DNA of 64,000 nucleotides from positions 209,287 to 273,286 of the forward strand of contig NZ_JAHNZT010000008.1 of NCBI RefSeq assembly GCF_019039035.1, given 5' to 3'. Under the pieces are notes generated by a model. The model was given only the letters and a program-made list of their open reading frames with translations, made no database searches and was not told the DNA's origin. The translations under genes and the position numbers were made by a program. Shown one piece after another: positions 7,536-16,195 of the stretch. Position 1 is the stretch's first letter, and each line of letters begins with the position of its first letter. This DNA is from Citreicoccus inhibens (GTDB lineage Bacteria; Myxococcota; Myxococcia; Myxococcales; Myxococcaceae).

Positions 7536-9626
7536 TCAATGGGTGATGACCTTGGCCGCGATGCCGCGCACCTGGGTGGGGAGCTGTGACTCCAGCGTCG
7601 TGATGAGCGGGAGCGTCCCTCGCCCCTGGTACACGGACGCCAGTCGCGGGCGCCAGTAGGGGTTGAAGAAGTTCGGATGCTCCGTCCAGTTGCCCGGCCG
7701 GTGGTAGTACGTCTGGCCGCGGGTGATGACGTTGAGCCCCTCGACGAAGCCGGCGAACTTCTTCCGGTCGTTCTTCATCTCCAGGCCGTGCGTGTCGCTC
7801 GTGAAGGAGAACTTCACCTTGCCCTGGTCGTTGAGCTGCGCGGGCGCGTTCGTGCCAGCGTCCTTGTCCTTGAGGTCCTTGTTCATGACCTCGTCCGGGG
7901 ACTTGTTCAGCGCCACCCAGGTGGACGGCTGGTTGAAGTCGAACCGGTCGCGCTTCGCGGCGGTCTCGGTGCTCGCCTTGCGATCACAGACACCGTCGAA
8001 CTGACCGGGCTCGAAGTGCATGAACGGGACGACGCCGCCCCACGGATGGTTGGTGTCCTCCGCCGGGTGCACGTTCGCCGTGTACACGCTGATCTTCCCT
8101 GCCCCCAGGAAGCACACGGGCAAGGTGCAGATCTTGTGCTCCGTGACGCCCACCTCGCCCTCGGGCCCGCTGGGGCGCGTGTAGCCGCGCCACGTCGTGT
8201 CGCCCGTGGGCATGCGCTGCGGATGCACGCGCCAGTGCACGCCGCCGTTCTGGAATGAGCCTTCCGTGGCGTTCATGGCCCAGATGCTCGTCTTGGCCAT
8301 GTACTGGTACGGCATGTACTTGCCGCCGGTGTCCTTGAGGCCCTTGCGCGGATCGCCCCAGCACTCGCTGGGGTCCTTCACGTCGGTCTTGCAAGACAGC
8401 GGGTTGCGGAAGCCCGGGATGTTGGCCGGCCCGAACTTCAGCCAGTACAGGTCATCCGAGCCCATGTTGTCTCCCTGGGCCATGCTGCCGAGCGACGGAG
8501 CGATGCCCTCGCGCCAATCCCGGATGTAATTGCGCGCGGTGTTCGTCTTCACGATCTTCGCGCGGTCCGGGTTGTTGACCGTGAGCAGACGCGTCTGGCC
8601 CAGCTTGCCGAAGCTGAACACGCCCGGGATGTCGATCTCGTTGTTGAGCCAGTCGCGGAGGATGCCCAGCCAGTCCGGCAACGGGATGAGATCCCCCAGG
8701 CGCCGGGACGTGATGAAGCGCTCCTGGCAGGAGATGAGGTCCACGCTGCCCACGCCCAGACTCCCCTTCGAGTCGCAGGCATAGCGGGTGGCGTTGGCCA
8801 CCGCGCCCATGGCGCGCTTGGCGCGGGCCTCCTTCTCATCGTGGCGCCACGCCTCGGGTTTGATGGGCTTGAAGGGATTGACGGGCATGCCCAGCGGGCG
8901 CCCACCTGCCTCTGGGAAGTGCGACTGATCGAAGAGGCATTGGCTGATGACGCCCGTGACCCCCTGGCTGACCAGCGAGTTGATGTTCTTGTCGTTATCC
9001 GCGATGACCGTGTCGGTGGTCTGCAAGACGTGCGTGGACGCCGACATCATCACCGCTTGTGAGGCGAAGAACAGGACGCTGTTGAGTATCCGGTGGGTCG
9101 GGATGATGAATTTGCCAATGAGCTTGTCTGGGTTGGTCGTCCGGATGAGCGTATGGAAAGCCTTGACGATCATCCGCCAGGCATCCATCGCCTTGTCTAT
9201 GATCTTCAAAACCTGCCCGATGTAAGGCAAGGCTTCGAGAATGGGACAGGCCACCTTCCAGAAGATATTCTTGGATTTACCCGCGCATGGGTTCAGCGTC
9301 TTCATGAACCCATACGTGTCCGCGAGGAAGGCCTCCGCGAAGTAGATGAGCGACAGCAGCGACTGCCACATCATCGCGGAGACGTAGTGTGATGCCTGGG
9401 TGCGGTTGGCGTAGGCGTAGAAGTTGAACGCCCGCGCCTCCATGGCGGACATGGAGTAGGCGGCCGCGTCCGCGGTGTTCTGCAGGCGAATGCGCTCGTG
9501 GACGGTATGGCCGATGTTGACGGTCGTGACGACCGCGATGGACATCACCAGGACCAGCAGCGCGGCAAGCACCAGCGCCTGGCCTTCCTGGCGACGAAAA
9601 CTCTGTCGGAGGATCCGGGTGAACAT
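7536..9626 (-). CDS. TadG-like pilus assembly protein, large
   Basis: This 696-residue protein begins MFTRILRQSFRRQEGQALVL with a single hydrophobic helix (LAALLVLVMSIAVVTTVNIG). It continues with LQNTADAAAYSMSAMEARA, which is characteristic of the N-terminal TadG/TadE-like family (the NTADAAA motif). The rest is a long periplasmic region with several Cys residues and many aromatic and Pro/Gly-rich stretches. I do not see the von Willebrand A motif found in some TadG proteins. It starts 13 bases after the preceding TadE-like gene and ends overlapping or abutting the next one. Probably a structural or tip component of the Tad apparatus, which is an inference. Confidence 0.8.
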   Translation of the reverse strand: MFTRILRQSFRRQEGQALVLAALLVLVMSIAVVTTVNIGHTVHERIRLQNTADAAAYSMSAMEARAFNFYAYANRTQASHYVSAMMWQSLLSLIYFAEAFLADTYGFMKTLNPCAGKSKNIFWKVACPILEALPYIGQVLKIIDKAMDAWRMIVKAFHTLIRTTNPDKLIGKFIIPTHRILNSVLFFASQAVMMSASTHVLQTTDTVIADNDKNINSLVSQGVTGVISQCLFDQSHFPEAGGRPLGMPVNPFKPIKPEAWRHDEKEARAKRAMGAVANATRYACDSKGSLGVGSVDLISCQERFITSRRLGDLIPLPDWLGILRDWLNNEIDIPGVFSFGKLGQTRLLTVNNPDRAKIVKTNTARNYIRDWREGIAPSLGSMAQGDNMGSDDLYWLKFGPANIPGFRNPLSCKTDVKDPSECWGDPRKGLKDTGGKYMPYQYMAKTSIWAMNATEGSFQNGGVHWRVHPQRMPTGDTTWRGYTRPSGPEGEVGVTEHKICTLPVCFLGAGKISVYTANVHPAEDTNHPWGGVVPFMHFEPGQFDGVCDRKASTETAAKRDRFDFNQPSTWVALNKSPDEVMNKDLKDKDAGTNAPAQLNDQGKVKFSFTSDTHGLEMKNDRKKFAGFVEGLNVITRGQTYYHRPGNWTEHPNFFNPYWRPRLASVYQGRGTLPLITTLESQLPTQVRGIAAKVITH

Positions 9627-9639
9627 GGGGCAATTCCTC

Positions 9640-10614
9640 TTACAGGCCCCAGTCGGGCTTGAGGTGCATGATCCACTTGCGGTGGAAGTTGGACTGCATC
9701 CGCATGGTGTATGTGGCCGTCAAGGGCAGGAAGTAGCGCTTGCCGACCAGCTTCGAGACGAGGGGGATGCTGCCATCCGCCAGCCCCCAGAGGACCCACA
9801 TCTCCGGGGCGTAGACCGTGTTGTAGCCCTCTTCGTGGTCCATTCCGCGAGCCTTGCCACGCAGGGCGCTGATGTCCTTCGTGCGGTTCGTCATGTTCGC
9901 CTTCTGCTCCAGCGTCGGGCGATCAATGGCGCCACGCAGCGCGACCTGCGCGTTGGAGGCGTACCACGCGTAGAAGATGACCCAGTTGGCGAATGGCACG
10001 CGCATCTCGTACCAGTAGCGCAGGCGAATGGTGAGACGCGTGGCCTTGCGGTAGACGGTCTCGGACTCATCCGGCTGGGGCAGGTTGAAGAACTTGATGA
10101 TCTTCGACTCGAGGCCGGGCACTTCCGGGAAGCTGTCCGCGCCGTCGAAGTCCAACTCCTGCCAGTTGTAGCCCGCGCGCAGCTTCCAAATCGTGTCGAT
10201 GGGCGTGAAGTAGGCCGGGTTGACGGTATCCACCCGGATGATGCCGAAGAGGTTGGAGCCGTTCAGCGACTCCGGCACGACGCCGCCGCCCCACGCCAAC
10301 GCGCGCATCGCCTTGTCATAGAGCTGGTGCTTTCCCCACGTCTTTCCCAGCTCGACGATGTCGTCGGTCCGCCCCATGGTGGGCAGCAACGCGACGATGG
10401 CCGCGTCGTGCATGCGCTCGTTGTTGCCGTTCCAGACGATGCCTGCGCGCGCGGCTTGATACGCCGCGTACTCCGTCATCAGTTTCGCGTGCTGGATCAT
10501 CGTGAGCTGGATGATTCCCAGCGCCAGGAAGACCATGAGCGGCATCACGAGTGCCGACTCGACGGCCACCTGGCCAGACTCCCGCCCCGCCCCAACCTTC
10601 TCAGACCGCCTCAT
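9640..10614 (-). CDS. TadE-like pseudopilin, first gene of the pseudopilin operon
   Basis: About 324 residues from ATG 10614; an in-frame ATG at 10650 would add twelve. The N-terminus ESG/QVAVESALVMPLMVFLAL is a TadE-type segment with Glu at +5, followed by one membrane helix. QHAKLMTEYAAYQAARAGIV is the usual helical continuation of TadE proteins. The periplasmic part (about 60-324) is rich in Trp and Tyr. This gene opens the seven-gene overlapping set that runs down to 3837. A 12-base perfect palindrome lies 50 bases upstream. Two TadE-like proteins plus a TadG-like protein match the three minor subunits usual for tad loci. Confidence 0.82.
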   Translation of the reverse strand: MRRSEKVGAGRESGQVAVESALVMPLMVFLALGIIQLTMIQHAKLMTEYAAYQAARAGIVWNGNNERMHDAAIVALLPTMGRTDDIVELGKTWGKHQLYDKAMRALAWGGGVVPESLNGSNLFGIIRVDTVNPAYFTPIDTIWKLRAGYNWQELDFDGADSFPEVPGLESKIIKFFNLPQPDESETVYRKATRLTIRLRYWYEMRVPFANWVIFYAWYASNAQVALRGAIDRPTLEQKANMTNRTKDISALRGKARGMDHEEGYNTVYAPEMWVLWGLADGSIPLVSKLVGKRYFLPLTATYTMRMQSNFHRKWIMHLKPDWGL

Positions 10615-10663
10615 GTCGTCATTATCGAGAACAGCGCCCACATGACGCATCGGTCAAATGGCC

Positions 10664-10675
10664 TGTTGCGCAACA
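10664..10675. promoter_or_regulatory. Palindrome upstream of pseudopilin operon, operator candidate
   Basis: TGTTGCGCAACA is a perfect 12-base inverted repeat in the 109-base gap between the anti-sigma stop and the first pseudopilin gene. Its position suits a transcription-factor site. No matching regulator is identified. Confidence 0.3.
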
Positions 10676-10723
10676 CTCGCTCCCAGGGTGTCTCAAATTC
10701 TCACACTGAGCATATCAATTCTC

Positions 10724-12106
10724 TCAGCGGGCTCCACCGTTGGGCGGCTCGGTTCGAGGAAGCGCGGGCGCGGCAGAAGCAGGAGCTGGCTGCGACACGG
10801 ACCGCTTCTTCATCTTCCGCAGCGCAACCTCGGCCGCTCGTGAGTTGGGGGACTCGGCCAGGGCGCGATTGCAGGACTCGTCCGCCGCGGAGTCCTGCCC
10901 CAGGGCGGATTCCAGCTCACACAATCGGTTGAGAATCCTCACGCGCTCCGTCCTGGGAGCCCCCGCGCTCAAGGCCTCCCGCAAGAACCGCAGCTCGCGG
11001 AGATCATCGCCTTGGCTCGCCGCCGCTTGCGCCTGCCGGGACAGGTCCTGCCAGGACAGCGCCGGAGGCGACGCTGGGGTCGGGCTGGGGGCCTGATCCG
11101 CCTTGCCCGCCAGGGCGCCCCCCACAGCCGAGCGCGGGGCGTCTTCCTCCACGGCGGCCCGCGACGCAGCGGGCGCGGCCTTGCTCACGGACTTGGATGC
11201 GGCGACGGGCTTCGGAGCCTCGGCCGGGGCTCGGCCCGCTGGCGCGGCCGCACTGGGGGCATTCGCCATGAGCCCATCGGGCGCTTCCGCTTCATCCGCC
11301 ACTTCCCGCGCGAGAGAAGCACCACCGAGGCGCAAGGACGAGCGCTCCTCCTTGGCGAGGTCGTCATAGCGCGGTCCGGCGACAGCCTGGGCCACGGGCT
11401 GGGGCTCGGCGGCGACAGCCACCGTCTGCGCGGGCGGAGGCGGCGGCGGCGGCCGCTCCTTCTGGCCGAAGTCCGCCAGCTGCTTCTTCGCGGGCGCCAG
11501 CTTCGAGGCGCGCGTGTCCAGACCGCCCCCGCTGCCGGCGTTCATCCACTCCACCGAGCGCTCCGGGTAGGCCCCTCGGTCCCTGCGCTTGGGAGCCTTG
11601 TCCAGTGGGAGGTCATCCGCGAGCGGCGCCGCGGCCGGAGCCGGGGCGGCCTCGGCCTTGGCCTCGAGCGCGGACGGCGCACTCACCTCGGGAGCCGCGC
11701 CGGGCGACTTGGCGCCCACGACGTCCGCCGCCTTCATCGCGGGGGCCAGGTTCAGGTTCTCGTTCACCGTGATGGACAGGATGCCCAGGGTGCCCACCGC
11801 GGCCAGTCCCGCCACGGGCAGCAGCCAGCGGCGCCACCGCGAGGGCTTGGGCTCGGGGCCCGCCGCCGCGCGACGGGCGGCCTGGTTCGCGTAGGCGAGC
11901 AAGGACTCCAGCCCCGCGTCGGGCGCGGGCTCGTCGGAGAGCTGGGCCATGGTGACGCGGACGCCCCGGATGTCCTCCAGGGCCCGAGCGCACCGGACAC
12001 ACCCTTGCAGGTGCGCCTCCAAGGCCTGAGCCTCGGTGCTGGGCAGTTCGCCATAGGCGAAGTCGAGGAGCCGGTCCTCGTGCGCGTGTGGATTCTGCGC
12101 TTTCAT
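10724..12106 (-). CDS. zf-HC2 anti-sigma factor with long periplasmic tail
   Basis: A 460-residue membrane anti-sigma factor. The N-terminal zinc-binding anti-sigma domain (about residues 1-60) has the HLQGCVRCA motif (H-x3-C-x2-C), which binds and inhibits the ECF sigma factor encoded just upstream. One membrane helix is at about 94-112 (WLLPVAGLAAVGTLGILSI). A long Ala/Pro/Glu-rich, probably disordered, stretch runs from about 125 to 345. A TPR-like helical segment follows (SRQAQAAASQGDDLRELRFL) with NRLCELESALGQDSAADESC. The start codon overlaps the sigma gene stop (ATGA). Release of the sigma factor probably involves sensing or proteolysis at the membrane; the signal is unknown. The length is well above that of many simple ECF anti-sigma factors. 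Confidence 0.85.
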   Translation of the reverse strand: MKAQNPHAHEDRLLDFAYGELPSTEAQALEAHLQGCVRCARALEDIRGVRVTMAQLSDEPAPDAGLESLLAYANQAARRAAAGPEPKPSRWRRWLLPVAGLAAVGTLGILSITVNENLNLAPAMKAADVVGAKSPGAAPEVSAPSALEAKAEAAPAPAAAPLADDLPLDKAPKRRDRGAYPERSVEWMNAGSGGGLDTRASKLAPAKKQLADFGQKERPPPPPPPAQTVAVAAEPQPVAQAVAGPRYDDLAKEERSSLRLGGASLAREVADEAEAPDGLMANAPSAAAPAGRAPAEAPKPVAASKSVSKAAPAASRAAVEEDAPRSAVGGALAGKADQAPSPTPASPPALSWQDLSRQAQAAASQGDDLRELRFLREALSAGAPRTERVRILNRLCELESALGQDSAADESCNRALAESPNSRAAEVALRKMKKRSVSQPAPASAAPALPRTEPPNGGAR

Positions 12107-12750
12107 CCCGCCACCGTCCTTCCATCCTCCGCCAGATCGCCGTCCACGCCCAGTTCGCCCAGGCGTCGGCGCAGCGCTTCCAGCGCGTAGCGCATCCGAC
12201 TCTTCACTGTGTTCTCGGACACGCCTGTCACCTCGGCGATCTCCTTGAACGGGATGCCGCTGTACTCACGAAGGATGAAGACCTCGCGTTGCTCTTCCGG
12301 AAGGCTGGCGAGCGCGCGCTCCAACAAGGGACGCAGCCGCGCATTGTGAGCGCCCCGCTCCGGGCTGGCGCCTTCATCGGGAAGGCTCTCCCCGAGCGCA
12401 CGCCCCTCGTCGCCGTCCGTGCCGGCGGCGGGCGCCTCCAAGGAGGAGGCCTGGCGGTAGCTCTCTTTGCGCGTGCTGTCCACGCAGAGGTTCCTCGCAA
12501 TGGTGTAGAGCCACGTCGTCAGCTTGGCCTTGGGCTCGTACTCCCGGGCGCTGCGCACGACCTTGAGCCACGTCTCCTGCAGCACGTCCTCCGCCCGCGA
12601 CCGGTGACCGACGAAACGCAGGATGAAGTTGAAGACCGGCGCTCGGTGCCTGCGCACCAGGGCCTCGAATGCACGAGCGTCTCCCGCCTGGAAGGCGAGC
12701 ATCAGCCGCTCGTCTGAGATCTCCGGTCCCAACACTCCCCCATTGCTCAT
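12103..12750 (-). CDS. ECF-family RNA polymerase sigma factor
   Basis: About 215 residues from ATG 12750; an in-frame ATG lies nine codons upstream. Region 2 (about 15-85) has ALVRRHRAPVFNFILRFVG and AEDVLQETWLKV. Region 4 (about 150-205) has LPEEQREVFILREYSGIPF and VSENTVKSRMRYALEALRR, the helix-turn-helix that reads the -35 element. The two are joined by an acidic linker. This is the RpoE-like architecture without region 3. It is coupled to the downstream anti-sigma gene by a 4-base overlap. The next gene downstream is the TadE-like pseudopilin, so the pilus operon is a candidate target. No classical GGAAC-type autoregulatory promoter was found upstream. Confidence 0.92.
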   Translation of the reverse strand: MSNGGVLGPEISDERLMLAFQAGDARAFEALVRRHRAPVFNFILRFVGHRSRAEDVLQETWLKVVRSAREYEPKAKLTTWLYTIARNLCVDSTRKESYRQASSLEAPAAGTDGDEGRALGESLPDEGASPERGAHNARLRPLLERALASLPEEQREVFILREYSGIPFKEIAEVTGVSENTVKSRMRYALEALRRRLGELGVDGDLAEDGRTVAG

Positions 12751-12815
12751 GGAGCCACGGGTGCTTCCCTTTCCCACCGCCCAGGCCCTCTAACGGACCA
12801 AGGCGCGGTCAGGGT

Positions 12816-13223
12816 CTATTCCGGACGTGGCCTCCGGTAAGTAGCCAGAATGACAGGGACCGCGACGGCTGTCACCCATGCGCTCTGCGCCAGGAGGACC
12901 GTGGGCAATGGCCGCTGAACGTGAATGAACAGCGAGCGCCCCAGCCCCGCCCCCAGCAAGACGCCCGTCAAGGAGCGCAGGAGGTTGGACCCCGCGGCGG
13001 GCCGAAAGCGTCCCACCGCCCAGTCGATGAGCGCGGGCGACACGAGCATGAGCCCCAGTGGCACCTCCGCGTCGAACGTCAGCGGCGCGCGCAAGGCGAA
13101 GAGCGCGAGGAAGACCGCGACCAGGACGGGGTACGTGCCCAGGCAACGCGCGCACACGCGCACGCCGCCCAGCAGGTAGGTGCGGTTGTACTCATCCGGG
13201 TGATGATGGCTGAGCCAGAACAC
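12816..13223 (-). CDS. DUF2085-like small membrane protein
   Basis: About 135 residues. The start was chosen at GTG 13223 because a perfect AGGAGG sits five bases upstream. The frame is open further up but reads the preceding ABC gene out of frame. The N-terminal part has [18 protein letters not shown] and then [12 protein letters not shown], the Cys-x2-Cys/RC-x-G-x-Y pattern of DUF2085 proteins. Four hydrophobic segments follow (around residues 33-50, 58-75, 85-105 and 112-130). It overlaps the end of the upstream ABC ATPase gene by 32 bases. Function unknown; the His/Cys-rich N-terminus may bind a metal. Confidence 0.75.
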   Translation of the reverse strand: MFWLSHHHPDEYNRTYLLGGVRVCARCLGTYPVLVAVFLALFALRAPLTFDAEVPLGLMLVSPALIDWAVGRFRPAAGSNLLRSLTGVLLGAGLGRSLFIHVQRPLPTVLLAQSAWVTAVAVPVILATYRRPRPE

Positions 13224-14232
13224 CGGAACCTCCTGCGAGTGAAGAAGCCTGGGTGGAACCGAGCGCATCGCCTTCCGCGAGGAAGCAAGCGACCGAATGC
13301 CCCGAGGCCACTGGATACAGCGGGGGTGACTCGCGCCGGCACCGCTCCGTCGCCTGCGGGCATCGCGGATGGAACGCGCACCCGCCCGGCGGAGACATCG
13401 GGGACGGCGGCTCACCGGGCAGGACCTGGCGCGTGCGCGGATGCGTCGGGTCGGGCACGGGCACCGCGGACAGCAGCGCGCGGGTGTACGGATGCCGAGC
13501 CCCCTGAGACAACCGCCGCGCCGGAGCCAGCTCCACGATGCGGCCCAGGTACATCACCGCCACGCGGGTGGACAGGTACTCCACGACCTTGAGGTCATGC
13601 GCGATGAAGACATAGGTCAGCCCGCGATCACGCTGGAGCTCCACCAGCAGGTTGACGATCTGCGCCTGGATGGAGACATCGAGCGCGCTGAGCGGCTCAT
13701 CCGCCACCACCAGCTCCGGGCGCAACGCAATGGCACGTGCAATCCCGATGCGTTGGCGCTGACCGCCGGAGAACTCGTGCGGAAAGCGCTCCAGCGCGTC
13801 CTTCGGCAGCCCGAGCACGTCCAGCAGGCCGTGCAGCTCCCGCTCCGCGCCGCGCGACAGGCCGTGGATGACGAAGGGCTCGCTCAGGATGTCCCGCACC
13901 GTCATCCGAGGATTGAGCGACGCGAACGGATCCTGGAAGACGAGCTGCATGCGCCGCCGCAGCGGCCGAACGCGGCGCGGCGAGAGCCCCACGAGTTCCT
14001 GTCCATCGAAGCGGACCGAGCCATGGGTGATGTCCACGAGTTGCAGCAAGGCGCGCCCGAGCGTGCTCTTGCCGCAGCCACTCTCCCCCACCACGCCGAG
14101 CGTCTCGCCGCGCGCCACGTCGAAGTCCACGCCGTCCACCGCGCGCACCCAGCCGCGGGGCCGCCCCAGCAGCCCTCGGCGCACCGGGAAGTGCACCTTC
14201 AAGTCACGGACTTGGATGAGCGGCGCGGTCAT
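13192..14232 (-). CDS. Oligopeptide/dipeptide ABC transporter ATP-binding protein (OppF/DppF type)
   Basis: This 346-residue ATPase has Walker [10 protein letters not shown], signature [15 protein letters not shown], Walker [13 protein letters not shown] and switch His (FIAHDL). The C-terminal oligo_HPY region has a cysteine cluster ([15 protein letters not shown]), diagnostic for the Opp/Dpp/Nik group. The ATG at 14232 overlaps the stop of the sister ATPase (ATGA), which settles the start; the frame is open well upstream without making sense. The last residues ([15 protein letters not shown]) extend past the usual end. No permease or binding-protein gene is present nearby, so the partner subunits must be encoded elsewhere. 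Confidence 0.93.
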   Translation of the reverse strand: MTAPLIQVRDLKVHFPVRRGLLGRPRGWVRAVDGVDFDVARGETLGVVGESGCGKSTLGRALLQLVDITHGSVRFDGQELVGLSPRRVRPLRRRMQLVFQDPFASLNPRMTVRDILSEPFVIHGLSRGAERELHGLLDVLGLPKDALERFPHEFSGGQRQRIGIARAIALRPELVVADEPLSALDVSIQAQIVNLLVELQRDRGLTYVFIAHDLKVVEYLSTRVAVMYLGRIVELAPARRLSQGARHPYTRALLSAVPVPDPTHPRTRQVLPGEPPSPMSPPGGCAFHPRCPQATERCRRESPPLYPVASGHSVACFLAEGDALGSTQASSLAGGSGVLAQPSSPG

Positions 14233-15254
14233 GACGTGGGCACCGGATGATGACAGGCGGCGAGCTGCGCCCCTCGCTTCACCTCCAGCGCCGGCGCGAC
14301 TTGGGCGCAGCGGTCCACGGCTCGCTCGCAGCGCTCGCGAAAGGCACAGCCCGTCGGCAGCTGTCGCAAGGACGGCACCATGCCCGGGATGGCTCGCAGC
14401 CGAGGTCGCGCACCTTCCGCCGAGCCCCCGCGCGCCGCATCCCAGGAGGGAATCGAGCGCAGCAGCCCCGCCGTGTACGGGTGCGCGGGATGCGCGAACA
14501 GCTCGCGCACGGGCGCGTACTCCACCACCTTGCCCGCGTACATCACCGCGACGGTGTCGCACTGCCCTGCCACCACGCCGAGGTCGTGGGTGATGAGCAG
14601 CACCGCCATGTATCGCTCGGCCTGCAGGCGCTTGAGCAACTCCAGAATCTGCGCCTGGACGGTGACGTCCAGCGCGGTCGTCGGCTCGTCCGCGATGAGC
14701 AGCGAGGGGTCACACGCGAGCGCCATCGCGATCATCACCCGCTGGCGCATGCCCCCGGAGAGTTGATGCGGATAAGCGTCCACGCGCTCCTCGGGCGCCG
14801 GGATGCCCACGGTGCGCAGCAACTCCACGGCCCGCTCGCGCGCGCGCCGACGGGACTCACCCAGGTGGAGCCGAGGTCCTTCGGCGAGTTGCTCGCCCAC
14901 CGTATGCACGGGATTGAGCGAGGTCATCGGCTCCTGGAACACCATGCCCAGCGAGCGTCCGCGCACCTCGCGCATCCGCGCCTCGGGGAGCGACAGGAGG
15001 TCCACGCCGCGCAGGCGCACTTCACCCGCGACGATGCGCGCGGGGGGCTCGGGGACGAGCCGCATCACGGACAGCGCCGTCAGGCTCTTTCCGCAGCCGC
15101 TCTCGCCCACCACGCCGAGCGTGCTCCCCGCCGGCACCGAGAACGACACGCCATCCACCGCGCGCACCGGGCCGTCCTCCAACCGCAGCTCCGTGGTCAG
15201 CCCGCGCACCTCCAGCACGGGCTCGGCGGAGGCGGGGTGCGTCCCGACGGTCAC
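14229..15254 (-). CDS. Oligopeptide/dipeptide ABC transporter ATP-binding protein (OppD/DppD type)
   Basis: This 341-residue ATPase has Walker A GESGCGKS, signature [15 protein letters not shown], Walker [13 protein letters not shown] and H-loop LITHDLGVV. The C-terminal cysteine-containing segment [14 protein letters not shown] is typical of OppD/DppD. It pairs with the ATPase just downstream, as in oligopeptide importers that use two different ATPases. Its GTG start overlaps the stop of the upstream MshEN gene (GTGA), so the transporter subunits are coupled to a protein from a different functional class. No permeases or solute-binding protein are visible. Confidence 0.93.
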   Translation of the reverse strand: MTVGTHPASAEPVLEVRGLTTELRLEDGPVRAVDGVSFSVPAGSTLGVVGESGCGKSLTALSVMRLVPEPPARIVAGEVRLRGVDLLSLPEARMREVRGRSLGMVFQEPMTSLNPVHTVGEQLAEGPRLHLGESRRRARERAVELLRTVGIPAPEERVDAYPHQLSGGMRQRVMIAMALACDPSLLIADEPTTALDVTVQAQILELLKRLQAERYMAVLLITHDLGVVAGQCDTVAVMYAGKVVEYAPVRELFAHPAHPYTAGLLRSIPSWDAARGGSAEGARPRLRAIPGMVPSLRQLPTGCAFRERCERAVDRCAQVAPALEVKRGAQLAACHHPVPTS

Positions 15255-16186
15255 TTCCGCGCCAGCTCCTCCAGGAACTCCAACTCCTGGATGAGGCCCT
15301 TGCGAATCAACAGCCGGATGAGGCTCGCCACCATGCGCGCGGGCTTCACCTTCTCCGTGTCGAGGCTCGGCTCCTCGCCCTTGGACAGCCGGTCGAGGTC
15401 ATCCAGCACCGCCAGGTCCTCCTCCGAGAAGCTGGGCGTGGGCGTGAGCACCACCGACGGCCGAGAGCCCTGCGCGGCGCCGCCGAACATCACCACCGGG
15501 ACGCGGGGCTTGCCCGAGCCGGGCTCTGGCTCGTCGTCCGGCACGGGCGGCGGGGGCGGCTTCACGGAACCCGGGCGCGCCTTCGCGCCGAGCAGGTCCT
15601 CCAACACATCGACGCCAGAAGCGTTGGACTCGGCGGGCGGCGGCGGTGGCAGCTCCCACGGCATCGCCGCGGCACTCGCGGCGGGGCGCGGACGCGGAGG
15701 CGCAGCGACGGGCTCCTCGTCCAGAGGTTCGGCCTCCACGATGTCCAAGGGCTCTCCCCGGGCACGCGCCAGCGCGGTGTCCATGTCGTCCGGCGACGCG
15801 ACGAAGATGCGCAGCTGCTTGCTGAGCTGAAAGCGCAGCTCATCCACGATGGTCAGGTCCGCCGGGTCCTCCACCGCCACGTGCAGCTTCTCGCCCCGTC
15901 CCTCCGACTCCAGACGGAACGGGAGGATGCGGTGCTCGGTCTGGAAGTCCACCGACACGAGCGACGACACCGCGACGGGGATGTTCTCGGGCAGCTCCAC
16001 GAAGGGCAGCTCGTACTGAGTCGCCAGCGCCCGCGCGATGTCCGTCGTGTTGCACGCGCCTTGGGAGATGAGGACCTCGCCCAGCTTCCGTCCCTGGCCG
16101 CGACGCACGGACGCCAGCGCCGTCTTGACCTGCTCCTCGGTCACCACGCCGGCCTGGACCAGCAGCTCGCCAATCTTCTTGCGCAT
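15251..16186 (-). CDS. Stand-alone GspE-N/MshEN domain protein
   Basis: This 311-residue protein starts with [20 protein letters not shown] and then [20 protein letters not shown], the repeat pattern of the N-terminal domain of GspE/PilB ATPases (residues about 1-150). That domain can bind nucleotides, including c-di-GMP in MshE. No ATPase domain follows. The remainder is a Pro/Glu-rich linker (about 165-255) and a short helical tail ([20 protein letters not shown]). It is one of two such proteins in tandem, 9 bases after the other. Members of this family are common in myxobacteria. The role is unknown; adaptor or sensor for a secretion or motility ATPase is a guess. Confidence 0.82.
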   Translation of the reverse strand: MRKKIGELLVQAGVVTEEQVKTALASVRRGQGRKLGEVLISQGACNTTDIARALATQYELPFVELPENIPVAVSSLVSVDFQTEHRILPFRLESEGRGEKLHVAVEDPADLTIVDELRFQLSKQLRIFVASPDDMDTALARARGEPLDIVEAEPLDEEPVAAPPRPRPAASAAAMPWELPPPPPAESNASGVDVLEDLLGAKARPGSVKPPPPPVPDDEPEPGSGKPRVPVVMFGGAAQGSRPSVVLTPTPSFSEEDLAVLDDLDRLSKGEEPSLDTEKVKPARMVASLIRLLIRKGLIQELEFLEELARK

Positions 16187-16195
16187 GGGTGAGGG

